Assembly (NCBI GenBank): GCA_009829735.1
Contig: CM020618.1
Coordinates: forward strand, 25,145,122 to 25,209,121
Length of the DNA stretch: 64,000 nucleotides
DNA from: Pyropia yezoensis
Lineage: Eukaryota; Rhodophyta; Bangiophyceae; Bangiales; Bangiaceae
Reading direction: 5' to 3'
The number at the start of each line of letters is the position of its first letter. Positions within the stretch are counted from its first letter, which is position 1. The notes under the pieces are model-generated. The model was not told the origin of the DNA and made no database searches. It saw nothing but the letters and a program-made list of their open reading frames with translations. A program made the translations under genes and the position numbers. Positions 8,875-21,068 of this stretch are shown here, in pieces.

Positions 8875-11800
8875 TCAAGGACCAACGGTGGACGCGTTGG
8901 CAGCCGCTGCCGTGGTGGCCACCGCTGCCGCCAGGTCGGTCGATGGGCGTGCGGACCCGCCCACCGCGTGGGCGAGGCCGCCAAAGAAGTTGTCAAAAAA
9001 GGCGACAAACGCGGGCGCGGGGACCTCGGTCTTTTGGCTCCGCCGAAAGGTCACCGCACTACGGGGCTCCCCGTCGGCCGATGTGGTTGGCGTTAGCGCC
9101 CCGCCAGTCGTGGTTGGTGCACCTCCTCCGTCGGAGCAACCGCCGCCCACGGCCACAGGCGCAATCTCCACCGACGCGGCGAGCAGGCCGTCGGGCCGCG
9201 CGGCTGAGCAGCGAAGCTTAAATTCGCCCCGCTTGCGCACCACATCACAGCCTAACGAGGCGAGAAGGCGGCCTACCTCGTTGAGACACCGGACAGGCGC
9301 CAGGGAGGACAAAAAGTGGAAGCCCACAAACGGCTGCCCGCTCGTGGCATCGTCGCCAGACCCAAGCGTCACCGCTCCTGGTCCCCGTGACGGTGCGCTC
9401 GGCGTGGATGCAGGCGTGCCGGCCCCCTCTGTCAACAGCTTGGCGCCGATATCGGTGCCGTTGCTGCTGCGCTTCCGCAAGTTTCCTTCACCCGGTCTCA
9501 ACTCGTTGCTGTTACTCCTGGCCACGGCAGGTCCTGCCACGGCATCGGCGCCGGCTGCGCTCGACACGGCCTTGTCCGGTCGGACGCTAGACCTCGATCC
9601 CTTGCAGCCAGGGGGGGAAGGGGCCTGGCGCGACGGTAGATGTAGGCCACCTGTCGCCATCGGTGCCGGTGACTCAACATGCGAAAAGATATCGTCCAGC
9701 TGCAAGTGCTCCGCTTCGGCCGCTGTGGACCGCTGACGGCGCGTTTCTCCATCCGACGACAAGTTCAGAAACAGCCGAGGCTGCTCCAACGGCTCCCCGT
9801 GTGACGGGCGCAGAGCCCGAGGGGCATCCATAAGATGCTTGCCAACACTGTTGATCTCTTCGGCCAAGAGTGCGTCGTCGCCAAAGTCCACCGCCACCAC
9901 CTCGTCGTCTTCTGACAGCTCTGAGCCGTCGTCGCCGGTGCTGACTCCACCTGGTTCCATGTGTGACAATCGCGGTCCCCGCTCAATGGAGAACGCGCCG
10001 CCGATGAACTTGCCGCGGATGCCGGGCGATGGCAGGGTGCTGGCGATGGACGGTGCCTTGCCACTGGTAATGGGGCGACCACGATTGTCACCAGACCGCC
10101 GTGTCACCAGAGCGTCAAGCTTTTCTGGCGCAAGCACGTCCCGAGAGCCGCCGCCGTCCGCCCACGCCTGCAGCCGTTCATGGCACTGCGACAGCAACCC
10201 TTGAAATATAGATAGCTCCGCGTCCGAAATCGTATCGTCGTGCTTCAATGTCGTCGCAGACCGCGCGCCCAAGTCTTGGGCGCCATCGGCTCGAATGAGC
10301 GCCCCCTGCCAAGCGTCCAAGACGTGCTTCACCGCTGCAAGAGAGGCAGCAGGCAACTTCGGGCTTCCGGTGAGGGCTGCACGGGCCGTCGTCAGCGCTT
10401 GAGCCATCGCGGCAGGCAATAACCGCCCCAGCGGCTGCACCGGTGGCGATCGTGACCCTGAGCCCCGTGCGCGAGCTGAGACACGACCCGGGTGTCCGTT
10501 CGAGGAAGAGGTGATGGCCTTGGTGGACGCCGTGCCGTCGCCGGTCGCCGAGTAATGCAGCAACTTGTGAAAGTCTTTCCGCGTCAAGGTCCGCGCCGAG
10601 GCACCGGGATGTTTCGCGGACTGTGCCGATAACCTTGACTGGCCTGGTGCAACGTGCGCGCTGTCTCCGGCAACAACGTTGACAGAGACCGGTCGGATCC
10701 CGCCGTCCTGCCCAGCAGCTTCCGGAGAAGTTGCGCTCGTGGGAGACACGAGCTCCTGAACAGCAGCTTTCTCCGGAGAGGACAGCGCGTCAACAAAAGC
10801 ATCATCGTCGTCGTCCGAGTTGTCGGCCCCCCCAATTTCAGCCTGCATTGTACGGCCGATGAGCTGACGGAGCTGACGGATCGCCTCCACGGCATCTTGA
10901 ACGGTGATGTCCGCACCTCCGACCGGCGAGTCAGCCACAGTGGGTGCCGGCGGTGGCTCTTGAACAGCGCGCGTCGCCGTCGATGACGATGCCACGATGT
11001 CCAAGTCTACGTTGACAGCGTCTGCACTGGAAACGACCGTCACATCCAGGTCGTCCTCGTCAGCCCCAGAGCCTTCCGACGCTAGAATCACTGGCGTAGG
11101 GCGCTTCGGTCGTTGGCCGGGCTGGGACTTCCTGGCCACAGGTCTGCTCAGGTCCTTCTCTTCAAGCCGCTTGCGCCACTTCTGTTGGGAAGTCCCTGCG
11201 ACGGCGACCGGCTCCGACTCTGGAGCCTGGGGCGACGTCTCTTCTGAGACGGAAACATCTCCCATGCCTGCACCCGCTCCTTCAGCCACCAGGTCCTGCT
11301 CTTCAAGCCGCTTGCGCCACTTCCGTTGGGAAGTCCCTGCGACGGCGACCGGCTCCGACTCTGGAGCCAGGGGCGACGTCTCTTCTGAGGCGGGAACATC
11401 TCCCATGCCTGCACCCGCTCCTTCAGCCACCGTCGCCTTGTCCCTTCGTCTTGCTGGGTCCGCGTTATCACCTAGTGACAGTGAATGACGATCTCTGTCG
11501 TCGGCATCCTTACCAAAGGTTGTAACCGGATCTGCAAGAACTGCTGGTGGCTCTTGGGGCGTTGCTCGCTCTTGAAGTGCCGTTGGCTCTTGGGATGTCG
11601 CCGCAACCTTGTCACACGACGGGGATTCGGCGGTAGGAGCTTCAGGTGTCCGTGATTTGACATCTACAGACTTAGCTACTGCGTCGACCGCAGCCGCATC
11701 AGGAGCACGCTTGACCGACGGGTCCAGAATGGACGCCACTTTGCCTGCATGCTTATCCACTGGCGACTTCTCCGCTGACGACTTGTCCGTAGCCGACTTG

Positions 11801-13783
11801 CTCGTCGACACAGGCTTGCTGGTCGCCGAGGGTTGAGACTTGCGAGAGGGTCGCCTTCGAGGGCCACTCATCTTGACGGTAGCTGGCGCAGATCTCTTCA
11901 CGGGGTCGTCAGATGTCAGGGAAGGTGCGCTTGGTTCCGCCGCAGCAGGAGGAGATGAACCCGTCGCTGCGTTCAGCTTGGTAGTCGTACTTGGCACGAC
12001 CGGGTCGGTTGTTGGGGTTTCGCTCCCTGCGGTAGCAACACCGGCAGTCGTGACGCTCGCGCAAGCGACCGATGCCACAGCCGGTGGTGCCGCCAGCATG
12101 CCCAGTTCCCTGGATGGCCCCGCCAGGCACCACGGATGGTGCAATACGTGCCGCAGGTCCGCCCGCGACGCCGGATTCTTGTCCAGCAGTTGCCGCAGCA
12201 GATGACGGGCCGGGCTGGGCACGTGAGGTGGAAACTGCAGCGGAGCGGCCGTTATTTTAGTGAGCACGCCGTTGACAGATGGGGCGTCCCATGGGAGAAA
12301 CCCCGCAAGGAGTGTGTACAGAATGACGCCAGACGACCACGCGTCAACCGCCTCAGGTGAGTAGTCTGGTGGCGGCACAACGCCGTGTTCGTTCATGCCC
12401 TCAGTCGCGGGTTCGCCAGATGCCCTCGTCTTCCCCGAAGCAACGGCTGCAGCTGTGGCGGCAGCAGTAACAATAAGCTCAGGCGCCACGTAGTTGGGCG
12501 TGGCCACGGTGGTGATGAACAGCTCAGACGCATCTGCAGCACCGTGAAGGGTGGCCACGGCTAGGTCCGAGATGAGTAGCCGACCGTCGGGCGCCAACAG
12601 AAGGTTCTCCGGCTTGAGGCACCGATGAGCCACGCCCCGACGATGGCAGTACGCAATGGCGGCGGCAAGCTGGATAAACAGAGCGCGGGCATCCGCCTCG
12701 GGCACGCCGCCAGACGTGATACCTGGGGAAGCAGCACCGCCAAGGTCTGACGAAGCCTCCACGGTGGGGGCAGGGAGTGTCAACAGGCGGTCAAACGCAC
12801 ATCCACCGTCGACCAGATCTGTGACGATGTAGAGTTTGTTCTTTGACGAGTGTACCTGGCGAAGGCCAACCAAGTTCCGGTGCCGCAACGCCTTGATGAC
12901 AGCAATCTCTCGGCAGACCGCCACCGTCAGCTCTCCCCGACGCCGAAGGTCCTTCTTGTTGCACACTTTAACCGCCACCTGCTCGCCAGACACGGTGTGT
13001 ACACCTCGTTTGACTCTGTCGTGCCAGAAAAGAAAAAATAGTGTACATGAAACCAAGCACCAACACAAGACAGCCAACGCAGCGTGTCGAGAGAAAGCAC
13101 CAGTCAGCAAACAAGCCCCGGTACATCAGCAACCCAACGAGCAATCTGCAGAAACACTGCACAACGGCATGGGAGCGACAGACTAGTTCCAATGGCTTCA
13201 AGCGGGCACTGAAGCAGAACTGGTCACGGAGCTCAGCGCTGCCGCAGGCAAATCCTCGAGCCAGAGCCGACCACCGCGAGCACGGCCATAACAGGCGACG
13301 CGGCGTGTTACGCAAAAAGCGCGTTCCACCTGTCCGCGAGTAGAGGTTTCCATCTCCACGTCCGCTGCCAGACTGCTGGGCCGGCTGGTCCCAGACGTAG
13401 CAGCCATCGCAGCCGCTTCTCAATACATCGAGGCCTCCACGCGGGGAATCGTCACGCGCTCGGCCAACACCGCTCCTTCACTGACCATGCGATGCACGAG
13501 ATGCTGCCAAGCAGGGCTTGGTCACGCTCCCATCCCGTCACAGTCCCAGGAGGCAGAGCCGCCGCCGCCCCCAACACCACCCAACAGCCCAAGCAGAGAG
13601 CGACGCAACAAGAGTACTCACCAATGACCTCGACCACCCCCTCTCACCCTCCCCCAAAAGGCATGCAAGCCTGGCCCAACCCCCACCACGCACAAAGAAG
13701 ATAGAAGGCCAAAAAACGCACTTGCCAACGGCGCCATAGCCTACCGTATCCTCCAACACGTAGGAGCCCACGCGAGTGGCCAT
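8875..13783 (-). CDS. Protein kinase-like, CAMKL/SNF1-related with C-terminal KA1-like domain; probable pseudokinase
   Basis: Two exons on the minus strand: 13783-13722 and 13015-8875, intron 13016-13721 (GTGCGT...GACAG), giving 1400 residues. Splicing joins the glycine loop GYGAVGKV (G15-V22) in frame to VSGEQVAVKV, whose Lys is K37; the ATG at 13783 is therefore well supported. Subdomains III-XI follow, with YVAPELI and a DAWSSGVILYTLLAGFLPW helix. The catalytic loop reads HRCLKPEN (C153 in place of the catalytic Asp), and the metal motif reads SDLAVA (D171 kept, Gly replaced by Ala). A roughly 900-residue Ser/Ala/Pro-rich linker leads to a C-terminal domain (about 1250-1365) with VRKRGEFKLRC and AVTFRRSQKTE blocks like KA1 domains of AMPK/MARK/CHK1/CIPK kinases. 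KA1 domains bind acidic lipids or autoinhibit. Linker disorder makes orthology unclear. Confidence 0.85.
11161..11433 (-). repeat. Tandem 141-bp duplication in the kinase linker
   Basis: The stretch from 11161 is repeated from 11302 with only a few base changes. It encodes two copies of a 47-residue block containing EPVAVAGTSQ and KWRKRLEE. The unit is a multiple of three, so the frame is kept; divergence is low, so the duplication is recent. Confidence 0.9.
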
Positions 13784-16142
13784 GCCGGCAAGCGCCGGCG
13801 CACCCGCCTGCCGTTGTCACGAACGACGTCACCCCCCCCCCTCCCCTCCCCCCACACCCACCCTGGCCGCGACAGCCGCGGCAGACACCGTCCCCCCCCG
13901 TCTCGTCGACGTGCCAGTCCGCCGGCCGCGCACTGCGTCTCGGCCCCAACGAAGGCACGGCTGTCACCGACCCACCGCGCCAAGGGGCAACCCGAGCCCA
14001 GCTGCGGTCACGCGGGAGCGGCGCGCGTCCCCTCCACCAACACCCACGCCAACACCCACAGCCAGCGCCCACCACCACCACCACCCCCCCCACCACTACC
14101 ACCGGGAGGCACACCCGCGGCCGCCCACACGCACGCGTGCCCCGCGCGGGTGCACCGCAGCAGTAGCACCAAGGTAGGCACGGCAGCGGGGCGCGTCGCA
14201 GCACTCAGCTGCCGGTGGGTGTGGTCCGCCGCGGCCGCTGTCACCATTCGTCAGGGGAGCAAAGATGGAGAGAGGTCGAAGGGGGCCGGACAAGAGGTAT
14301 GATTTGGGGGGAAAGGGGGAGGAAGGGTGGCACGTCCAGACCGGGCAGAGGAGGCGCAGGCACGACGTGGGCCTACTCGACTGCTCGGCCGGGCTCAACG
14401 AGAAGCGAAAAAGGCAGGCGTGGCAGTCAGCAAAAACGGGGCTCACCACCCCCGCCCCGCCGGCTGGGGTGAGGGTGCCCCGCCTCTCGCATGCGCAGCG
14501 GCGGCGGCACACCTAAGCCGCCAAACAGCGGCTACAGACACTACTGCTCTGAGGGGGAGGGGGGGGGAGAGCGGGAGGGGGGGATTCCTGAGGAGCAACG
14601 CCGTGGCAGGTACTGCTCTTCACTAGGCACCCCCGCCTCCCGACCCAGACCCCGAAGAGCCCACCTGGCGGAAAGACGGCGCGCGGGGGATAAACACAGG
14701 GACCACCAACAAAATAAAAATGGGGGTGGGGAAGGGGGGGTACGAGGAAGAAACAGTGGCCAGAGAAAACATACACACGCGGCACCCACCCACACCACCC
14801 TCCCTCCCCCTCGCCCAGCCACCACAAGGACGCGAAGCAACGACGGGGAAGGAAAAATGATTTTGCGCCTCGCTCGCCGTGACGCCACCCCGCCGTGACT
14901 CCGCCAGTTGCGCAGCGGCCTCCGGCGTGTGACGAAGGAGCACGGCCACCGCCCCCGGCACCCCCCCGCCCCCGCGCCCGCCAGCCCCCCACGCCCCCCT
15001 TCTCTCACCACGCTCCCGCCGCGTAGAGCACGGTCGGAAGACCAACCAGCGCACGAGCAAACGACCGCCTGCCGAGCACAGTGCCGTGGCGGTGGGGGTG
15101 GCAAACAAGACGGCGGTTGACAGAGAGGCGCCCCCGACCGCGTGCAATGGGCAGGGGGTCCGCGGGGTGCCTCCCGCCCAGCCACCCATCGCCACGTCCC
15201 CACCATCCAACGAGACACGCGCCCGGTGGCGTGCCGCAGGAGGGGGGCTATCAACCAGCTTGCGTTGCACGCGTGGCCGAGTGGCGGGGCACCACCGCCA
15301 GCGGCCCCCCCCCAAAACAGCCCACTACGAAGGGCCAGCCGCCCTCCCCCAACCGCATCTGTATTTCAGTGGGGAAAACCCGCTCGGCCTTGCCGCTCAG
15401 GACTGACACTGCAGGGCAACAGGAGCCAAGAGCGGTTGGACCGCTCGTCTTCGTCTTGGGAACTGGTCCGGATCACAGAGGCGAGTGTCATTCTGTACGC
15501 CTTCTATCGAAAACTTCCGCTCACGCAGCAATTTGTCTACATACATTTATGTTGCCATTGCAATTACACCTGTCTTCGAGAGGCGCATCTCTTCTGCCCC
15601 TCCGCTCGTGTGCTCGACTTGAGCCGCAGCGGAGTCCCGTTCCTCGCCCTTGGGCTGGTGCTGGCAGTCGCCGATCGCCCCGCTCCCTCAGCTCGCGGTG
15701 AAGCTGGCAGGCAGCAGTCGGTGGCCAGTGGGCCCGCCGGCTCGGCGTGCGGACGTGCGTGTTGCTAATCCCGCGCCGCAGCGGCGGCAGGGCAGCGGCA
15801 GGGCGGCGGCTGCGACGGTGGCCCGCCGCGGTAGGGTGTGTGCCGTCTGCAGAGGCACAGCCCCCCGCGTGGACGCTGGCCAGACGGCTGCGACGGTGAC
15901 GTGGCCCGTGCTTTGGCCTGGCTGTGTCCGTTACGGCGGCGGCGGGTTCGGTGGGCGGTGCCAATGCCGGCTGCCACCGACCATCGCCACTTGGGTTGCC
16001 CCTGTGCACTCTGCTGAGACGCGCTCTTAGGTTGCCCGCCCGCTGGCCCACGCGCTCTTCGTACATCGCTGCGTTTGTGGGGTGGCGCACCACCGCCTTG
16101 CTTCCCGCCATCTTTTGTTCCTCTCTCCCGCTCCCCATCGCC
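13784..16142. other. Intergenic region, divergent kinase-like / NblA-like genes
   Basis: About 2.36 kb with many overlapping GC-driven open frames, none recognised. It contains homopolymer C and G runs (about 13830-14100, 14550-14760) and, near 15380-15600, a less GC-rich stretch. The frame of the NblA-like gene is open upstream from 15924, and its plastid-targeting sequence, if it has one, may start there or on an unrecognised upstream exon. Confidence 0.45.
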
Positions 16143-17165
16143 ATGGCCGACAAGCTTTCCACCGTCTGCTACCATTGGGGAACCATTGCATATGTGGTGC
16201 CCGCCGCCACCCCTCACGGCTGCGCCGACCGCGAAGCAGCGACGGCGGCAGCGGCAACGTCGACCGGCGGGGAGCCTCGGTCGCGGCGGGTCGGGGTGGT
16301 GGCCAAGCGTCGCCGGGCGTCTGTCATGTGGGCACCGGACCGGGCGGCCGCGGGCGTCAGGTCCGCGGTGGGGGTGCCTTCGCGACAGAGGGGCGGCAGG
16401 GGGCAGCCGCCGCGCATGACGGCAGACGGTCCGTCTGGGACGGCGGGAAGGGGAGCTGGGGAGGGCGGCGAAGGAGAAGAGGAGCCGGAGGACAACCGCA
16501 CAGGGGCGGGGGAGGGTGCCGCCGCGTCTGAGGCTGCGCCATCTGGGGCGGCGTACGTGCCAACCCAGGAGGACCTGCCCGAGGGGGTGGGCGACGAGCT
16601 GCCCACAAAGCTGACGCTGAGCCAGCAGCTGCTGCTTAAGCAGTACATTGAGCAGGTACAGACTATGTCCGAGCAGCAGTGCAAGGAGCTGACGTTGGAG
16701 GTGGTACGTTTCCTCGTGCTGTGCTTGTTGTATTTTGGACGTGGAGTGCACCCGCGCCTCACCACGGGGCGGGGAGCGCAGTAGCGCCACCATATCTGGT
16801 TGGCAAGTAGTGGTGCTGTGTTACAACGGTCGGGCTACAGCACGTCGTCAGTTGCCTGTTCGCCCCTGACAGACCGACCTGACGGGGTGCGTAATCCTGC
16901 TCTCCTTCCCCTTCCTTGCACTGTCCCCTGTTGGCTGCCATATACTTTTTTTTCTCACACCGAACCTTTTCAGGTGCGGCAAATGATGGTCAAGGACAAT
17001 ATCCTCAAGTCGATGCTTAACGAGAAGGCACAAAAGCAGCTCAAGCTGGATGCACCAGACCCATCGGACTTCCTCTCTGGCCCTGGCGACGCGCCGTCTG
17101 GTGGTGGTGGCAGAGGTGGCAAGACGCCCCCAGGAGCGCCGCCCTCGCAGGGGGGCGTCAAGTGA
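16143..17165 (+). CDS. Nuclear NblA-like (phycobilisome degradation, Ycf18 family) protein
   Basis: Two exons, 16143-16703 and 16974-17165, intron 16704-16973 (GTACGT...TTTTCAG, phase 0), 250 residues. Residues about 156-204 match the NblA family: LTLSQQLLLKQYIEQVQTM, then SEQQCKEL, and across the intron VVRQMMVKDNILKSML. NblA is the short helical adaptor that brings phycobilisomes to Clp protease in cyanobacteria; red algal plastids often encode it as ycf18. Here it is fused behind a roughly 150-residue low-complexity N-terminus and has a Gly-rich tail. The intron interrupting the NblA helix and the context of nuclear genes show it is nuclear. The N-terminus is not a clear transit peptide; the frame is open upstream to 15924, so the start is uncertain. 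The domain call is from family motifs in memory. Confidence 0.75.
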
Positions 17166-18058
17166 ACAGCGTCCGTTTGTTGCGGCTTTTCCTCATCTCG
17201 TTTTTTTCTTCTCCGCCCCGTTCAATTCACCGTGTGTTTTTTTGGCAGGGCACCAAACTACCGTTGCCGAGCCAGCTGAGGGTGCACCTCTTTTTGTCAC
17301 CGCTCCACAGGCGCCTCTTTTCTCTCTTTCCAGTGGGCGCTCAGTGCGGGAGGGAGCTGGAATGGTGGGGATCCATGAAGTGGCGACAGGACCTCGCCGT
17401 GGCCGTGTCGCCGAGGGGTGACTGCTTCCTCTCCTCGTGACGGCTGCCGCGGCACTCATCCGCCCCAGCCGTGGAGCCTTGAGCTGGTTGGCCCCCGCCC
17501 TTCGCGCAACGGCGCCGGTGGCTGCAGTGATGGTCGGCAGGTATGTACTGTACATACGCAGCTTCGCCTCTGAAGCTACAACCACCAGCAAAGTCTCTTG
17601 CCTGTGCCCGATCGCCTGGGTGGAACGAATTGCATTGGACGCGGATTACGAAAAGGGGGTCCACTTCTGTGCAGCACAAAGAGAGGGGACAGAGGCCGCC
17701 AGCGCGCGCTCGCCTGGCCCGCGGATTTACTTCAGGCCGCGGCGGCCGCGTTGGCGACGTGGACGGCGGTCGGTCTCCGCCCCAGCCCATCCACCCCTCA
17801 TCGGCCATTAATCGTTGTACCTGCTACCGCTGCCACCGCCAGGGTGGGCAGCCCGTCTGCTGTACCCCAGTCAACCCCCTTGCCCCCCCCCCCTCGCTTG
17901 TTCGCCGCACTTCCCTTGCCCTCGTTACTTCGTCACCCTTTTTGGGCCCTGCTGCCGCAGTTGTTTCATTTTTGTCGCCTGGCTGTGGCCTTGCCGCATT
18001 TCATCTTGTAAATGCCCGCTCGGCGCGGTCTGGGGTGTCAACTGACGGGTCGCCCGCC
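17166..18058. other. Intergenic region NblA-like / NC2-alpha
   Basis: About 890 bp between two plus-strand genes. It holds the NblA-like 3' flank and a pyrimidine-rich leader before NC2-alpha. A 124-residue frame at 17437-17811 begins with an Ala/Arg-rich amphipathic stretch resembling a mitochondrial presequence, but nothing after it is recognisable. Confidence 0.4.
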
Positions 18059-20450
18059 ATGGGCCGCCGCAAGTCATCTACGGCTGCCTTTCCCCCGTCG
18101 CGCATCAAGAAGATGATGCAGGCCGACGATGATGTCGGCAAAGTAGCCACCGCGACACCTGTCCTGGTACGTTCGCGGGTGTGAGGGTCTGTGTGCTTGT
18201 TCTGCCACGCCGAAGAGCTCGGGCACCAATGGCAATGGGTTATCGCCTTCTGGGTCGCCTTCCCTCGCTCTGGTATCTCCGCGGCTCCTTGCCTTGTGCC
18301 ACAGCCTGCCGGTGCCCTGTACATCGGTGTCGGGTTGAGATCGCCTGGCTCGTGCATTGATGCTGACCAATGCATTGTTCGCTCTGTCTTGAGTGCCTGT
18401 ACCCTTGCTTTCTCCTGTTACCGTCTTCTCTTTTTCGCCTTGCGGCGTTACGCCTGCCTTGTTTTCCTACCTTTCCTAGGTAGGCAAAGCGCTGGAGATG
18501 CTCTTGCAGGACTTGCTGACGCAAGCTGCCGGTGTTGCGTCCTCACGCCGTGCCAAGACGCTCACACCCGCCCACCTCAAGTCTACCGTCCACGCAGACG
18601 ACACGTTTGACTTTCTCAAGTCCATCTTTGACCGAGTGCCGGACCTAGAGACGAAGGTGACCTCTGCTGGTGATGGTGGCAACGGCAGGGGTAGTTCCGC
18701 CGCCGCCGAGCCCCGTGCGCCTCGTCGGTCGGTGGCAGCCGGTGCCGCGCCCGCGTCGTCGGTCGCTGCGGCCGCCAGCAGCTCTTCGGGATCTATTCGT
18801 GCTTTTACGGCCGAGGCGACTGGAAAACCTCCAGCTAAGCGCCGCCGCGGTAGGCCGCCGTTGGTGGCGGGTGCTGCCGCTGCTAGCTCTCCGAGTGCCG
18901 CGGGTACCGCCGATAGCGCCTCGCCGTCTGGTATGGTCGCGGGAGAGGCCAAACGGCACCGTTCGGATGCCTTGGTACGCAGCGGCTCGGGCAGAGGGCG
19001 CGGTCGTGGCCGCGGTGGTGCTGCGGGGGGTGCTGCTGCCGTTGCGGGCGAGTCGATTTCGAAAATTCCGATATCGGAGGGGCCGAGCGGCGTTGCCTTA
19101 CCCCCTTACGGGGCGGAGGGGGGAGCTCCTGCTGATGCGGCCGCTGCTACCACCGTTGCTACGGAGGCCGCTCTGCGGGTCATGGATCCAGCAGCCATTG
19201 TCGCTGGTGGTGTTGATGGCGATGTGGACGAGGACTACGATGGGGAGGGTGCTAGCGATGCAGCACCCCGTGCCCCATTGCCACCTGGACCTGCCGGTGG
19301 CCCCGCACCGCCTCCTGCGCCGGCTGGTGCCCCTGCGCCGCCGTCTGGGTCGGTTGGTGTCCCCACGCTGCCAGGGTCGATCCGATTGGCACCGGGACTG
19401 CCGCCTTTGGTCGGCGGTGGACCGCCGCCTGCGCTCCCGCCAGCTAATACCTCTCTAGATCCGTTGACGCGTATCGGTGTGCCCCCCCGCTCGGGCGCGC
19501 CCCCGTCAGCTGGGCCTGTGGGTCTACCGCCTTTGTTGGGCGGTGGCACTTCGGTGCACGGATCTGGCAACCTTGGTCTGGGTCCCGGCGTGTCGCTGCC
19601 CAGTCTGCCTGCTCGTTCTGTCGGCGGGTCCGCCCTGCCCGCCCTACCAACATTGGACCGGCCCGCCATCCCCCCGTCTTCCTCACAGTCAATTCGCGGT
19701 GCGGTTGGTGGCAGTAGTGTCGGCGTCGGCCTCAGCAGCGGGGTGGTGGGCGGGGTTGGTCTTCCTCGCCCCTATCTTCCCCCACTCAACCAGCCGCTAA
19801 CCGGCACTCCACTGGCCGACGGCAGCGGTCTGTATGGATACCGATCGCCCGCCGGTGGTGCTTCGACTGGCGACGGCGGGCGTTTCGGGGGCGGCGGCTC
19901 TGGCGGGCCCAACGCTACCCGTCTTGGGTCTATCTCAGCCGGCGGCGAGGCCTCGCGTTATGGCCCACCCCCCGGGGTGGCGGCCGCCTACCCGCTGCGC
20001 GCCCCTACAAGCGGTCTTGGCGGCAGTGGCGGCAGCCTGCCTGGCGGTGCGGCTCCGCTGGGTGCTCTCCCGACCGCCCCGTACTGGGCGCCCGCGCACT
20101 CCACTGACCCCGCTCCCGTCGGGCCCCTTGCCGGCACCTATGCCAGCGGCCCGCCGCGGCCGCCGGCACCCGCCTGGTCGACCTCTCAGCATCCGCTACC
20201 GCCGCTGGGGCTCCCCCCGCTGGGGCAGCTGCGACCCGCGGGGGGCAGTAACAGCGGTAGTGGCGACGGGAGAGGCGATGCGCTTCCGCCACCTGTCGGT
20301 GAAGTTCCCGGCCGCCCCTTGCGACCTGAAGGGTACCTCGCTGGCGCAGGTGGTGGGGGCGCGGAGCCGCCACCCCCGGCCCCTCCCGATGGAGGGGGAC
20401 GGCGGGGTGGCCGGGGCGGTCGGGACAGCTTTTCCTCCCTCTTGAATTGA
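18059..20450 (+). CDS. NC2-alpha (DRAP1) histone-fold subunit of negative cofactor 2, with AT-hook and long disordered tail
   Basis: Exons 18059-18166 and 18480-20450, intron 18167-18479 (GTACGT...CCTAG, phase 0), 692 residues. The N-terminal histone fold is nearly complete: FPPSR, RIKKMMQADDDVGKVA, then across the intron ALEMLLQDLL, KTLTPAHLK and FDFLKSIFDRVPD. This is the NC2-alpha/DRAP1 pattern; with NC2-beta it clamps TBP on promoters and represses or redirects polymerase II transcription in the nucleus. At about residue 156 lies KRRRGRPPL, an AT-hook core (RGRP). The remaining roughly 500 residues are Gly/Pro/Ala-rich, much longer than in animals or plants, ending GGRGGRDSFSSLLN. Start ATG 18059 fits the family N-terminus. 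Downstream it converges with the P450 reductase gene. Confidence 0.9.
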
Positions 20451-21068
20451 TTGCTTGCATTGATTGATGTTTTTGTGCGTGTTTGGTTTCCCTTTTTTTT
20501 TTCTATTCCACAGCAGGTGCCACACTACCGGAGTCGGTGCTCGTACGGGTGCCGGACGGTTGACGCACGAAGCGAGGCGTTCAGCTCGAACCTCTCGCCT
20601 GCCGCAGTTTGCCGTTCAGCTCGAAGAGGGACGCCAGCGACGAACCTACGCATGCCCGATTGCTCGCGACGCTGCCATGGTACTACCGCGAAGGTTGCGG
20701 CCGCAACTGTGGGGTGACCAGCGCCCAGCCTCCGTGCCCTCTCCCACGCAATGCCCTGTGCGAGGTGTGCCTTGCCCACCCTCCGGGAGCGGGAGGCACA
20801 GCGACTCGCCGTCCCCTTGCCCGTGGCGGCCAAGCTGCCAGCCCCGCTCCACCTCTATCACGATGCGGTGCGTACTGCGTACGCATGCACTCACATGTCC
20901 CCCACCCCCCCTATCCCGTCGTTCCCCCCGAAAGTCATGGTAAGACCTACACGCTCTCCTTGCGCCGGTGTCTGACAACCGTGCATCTGCGTTCTTCGTC
21001 GCCCCCCCATGTCGCACCCGTACTCTTACATCATGCGAGCGGCACGCTCTGCCGCCCATTCATCCATC
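20451..21068. other. Spacer between convergent NC2-alpha and P450 reductase genes
   Basis: A 618-bp stretch with a T-rich run at about 20490-20505. No gene recognised; open frames on both strands have no family features. Confidence 0.45.

Noticed and set aside
14541-15315. Overlapping open frames of 230-237 residues on the minus strand
   Set aside because: Two frames of similar length overlap in the same DNA and neither has any family features.
16143-17165. Cyanobacterial contamination as source of the NblA domain
   Set aside because: The gene has a GT-AG intron inside the domain and neighbours that are clearly eukaryotic nuclear genes.
17437-17811. 124-residue frame with a mitochondrial-presequence-like start
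   Set aside because: No recognisable mature domain and no supporting splice or promoter signal; too weak for a gene call.
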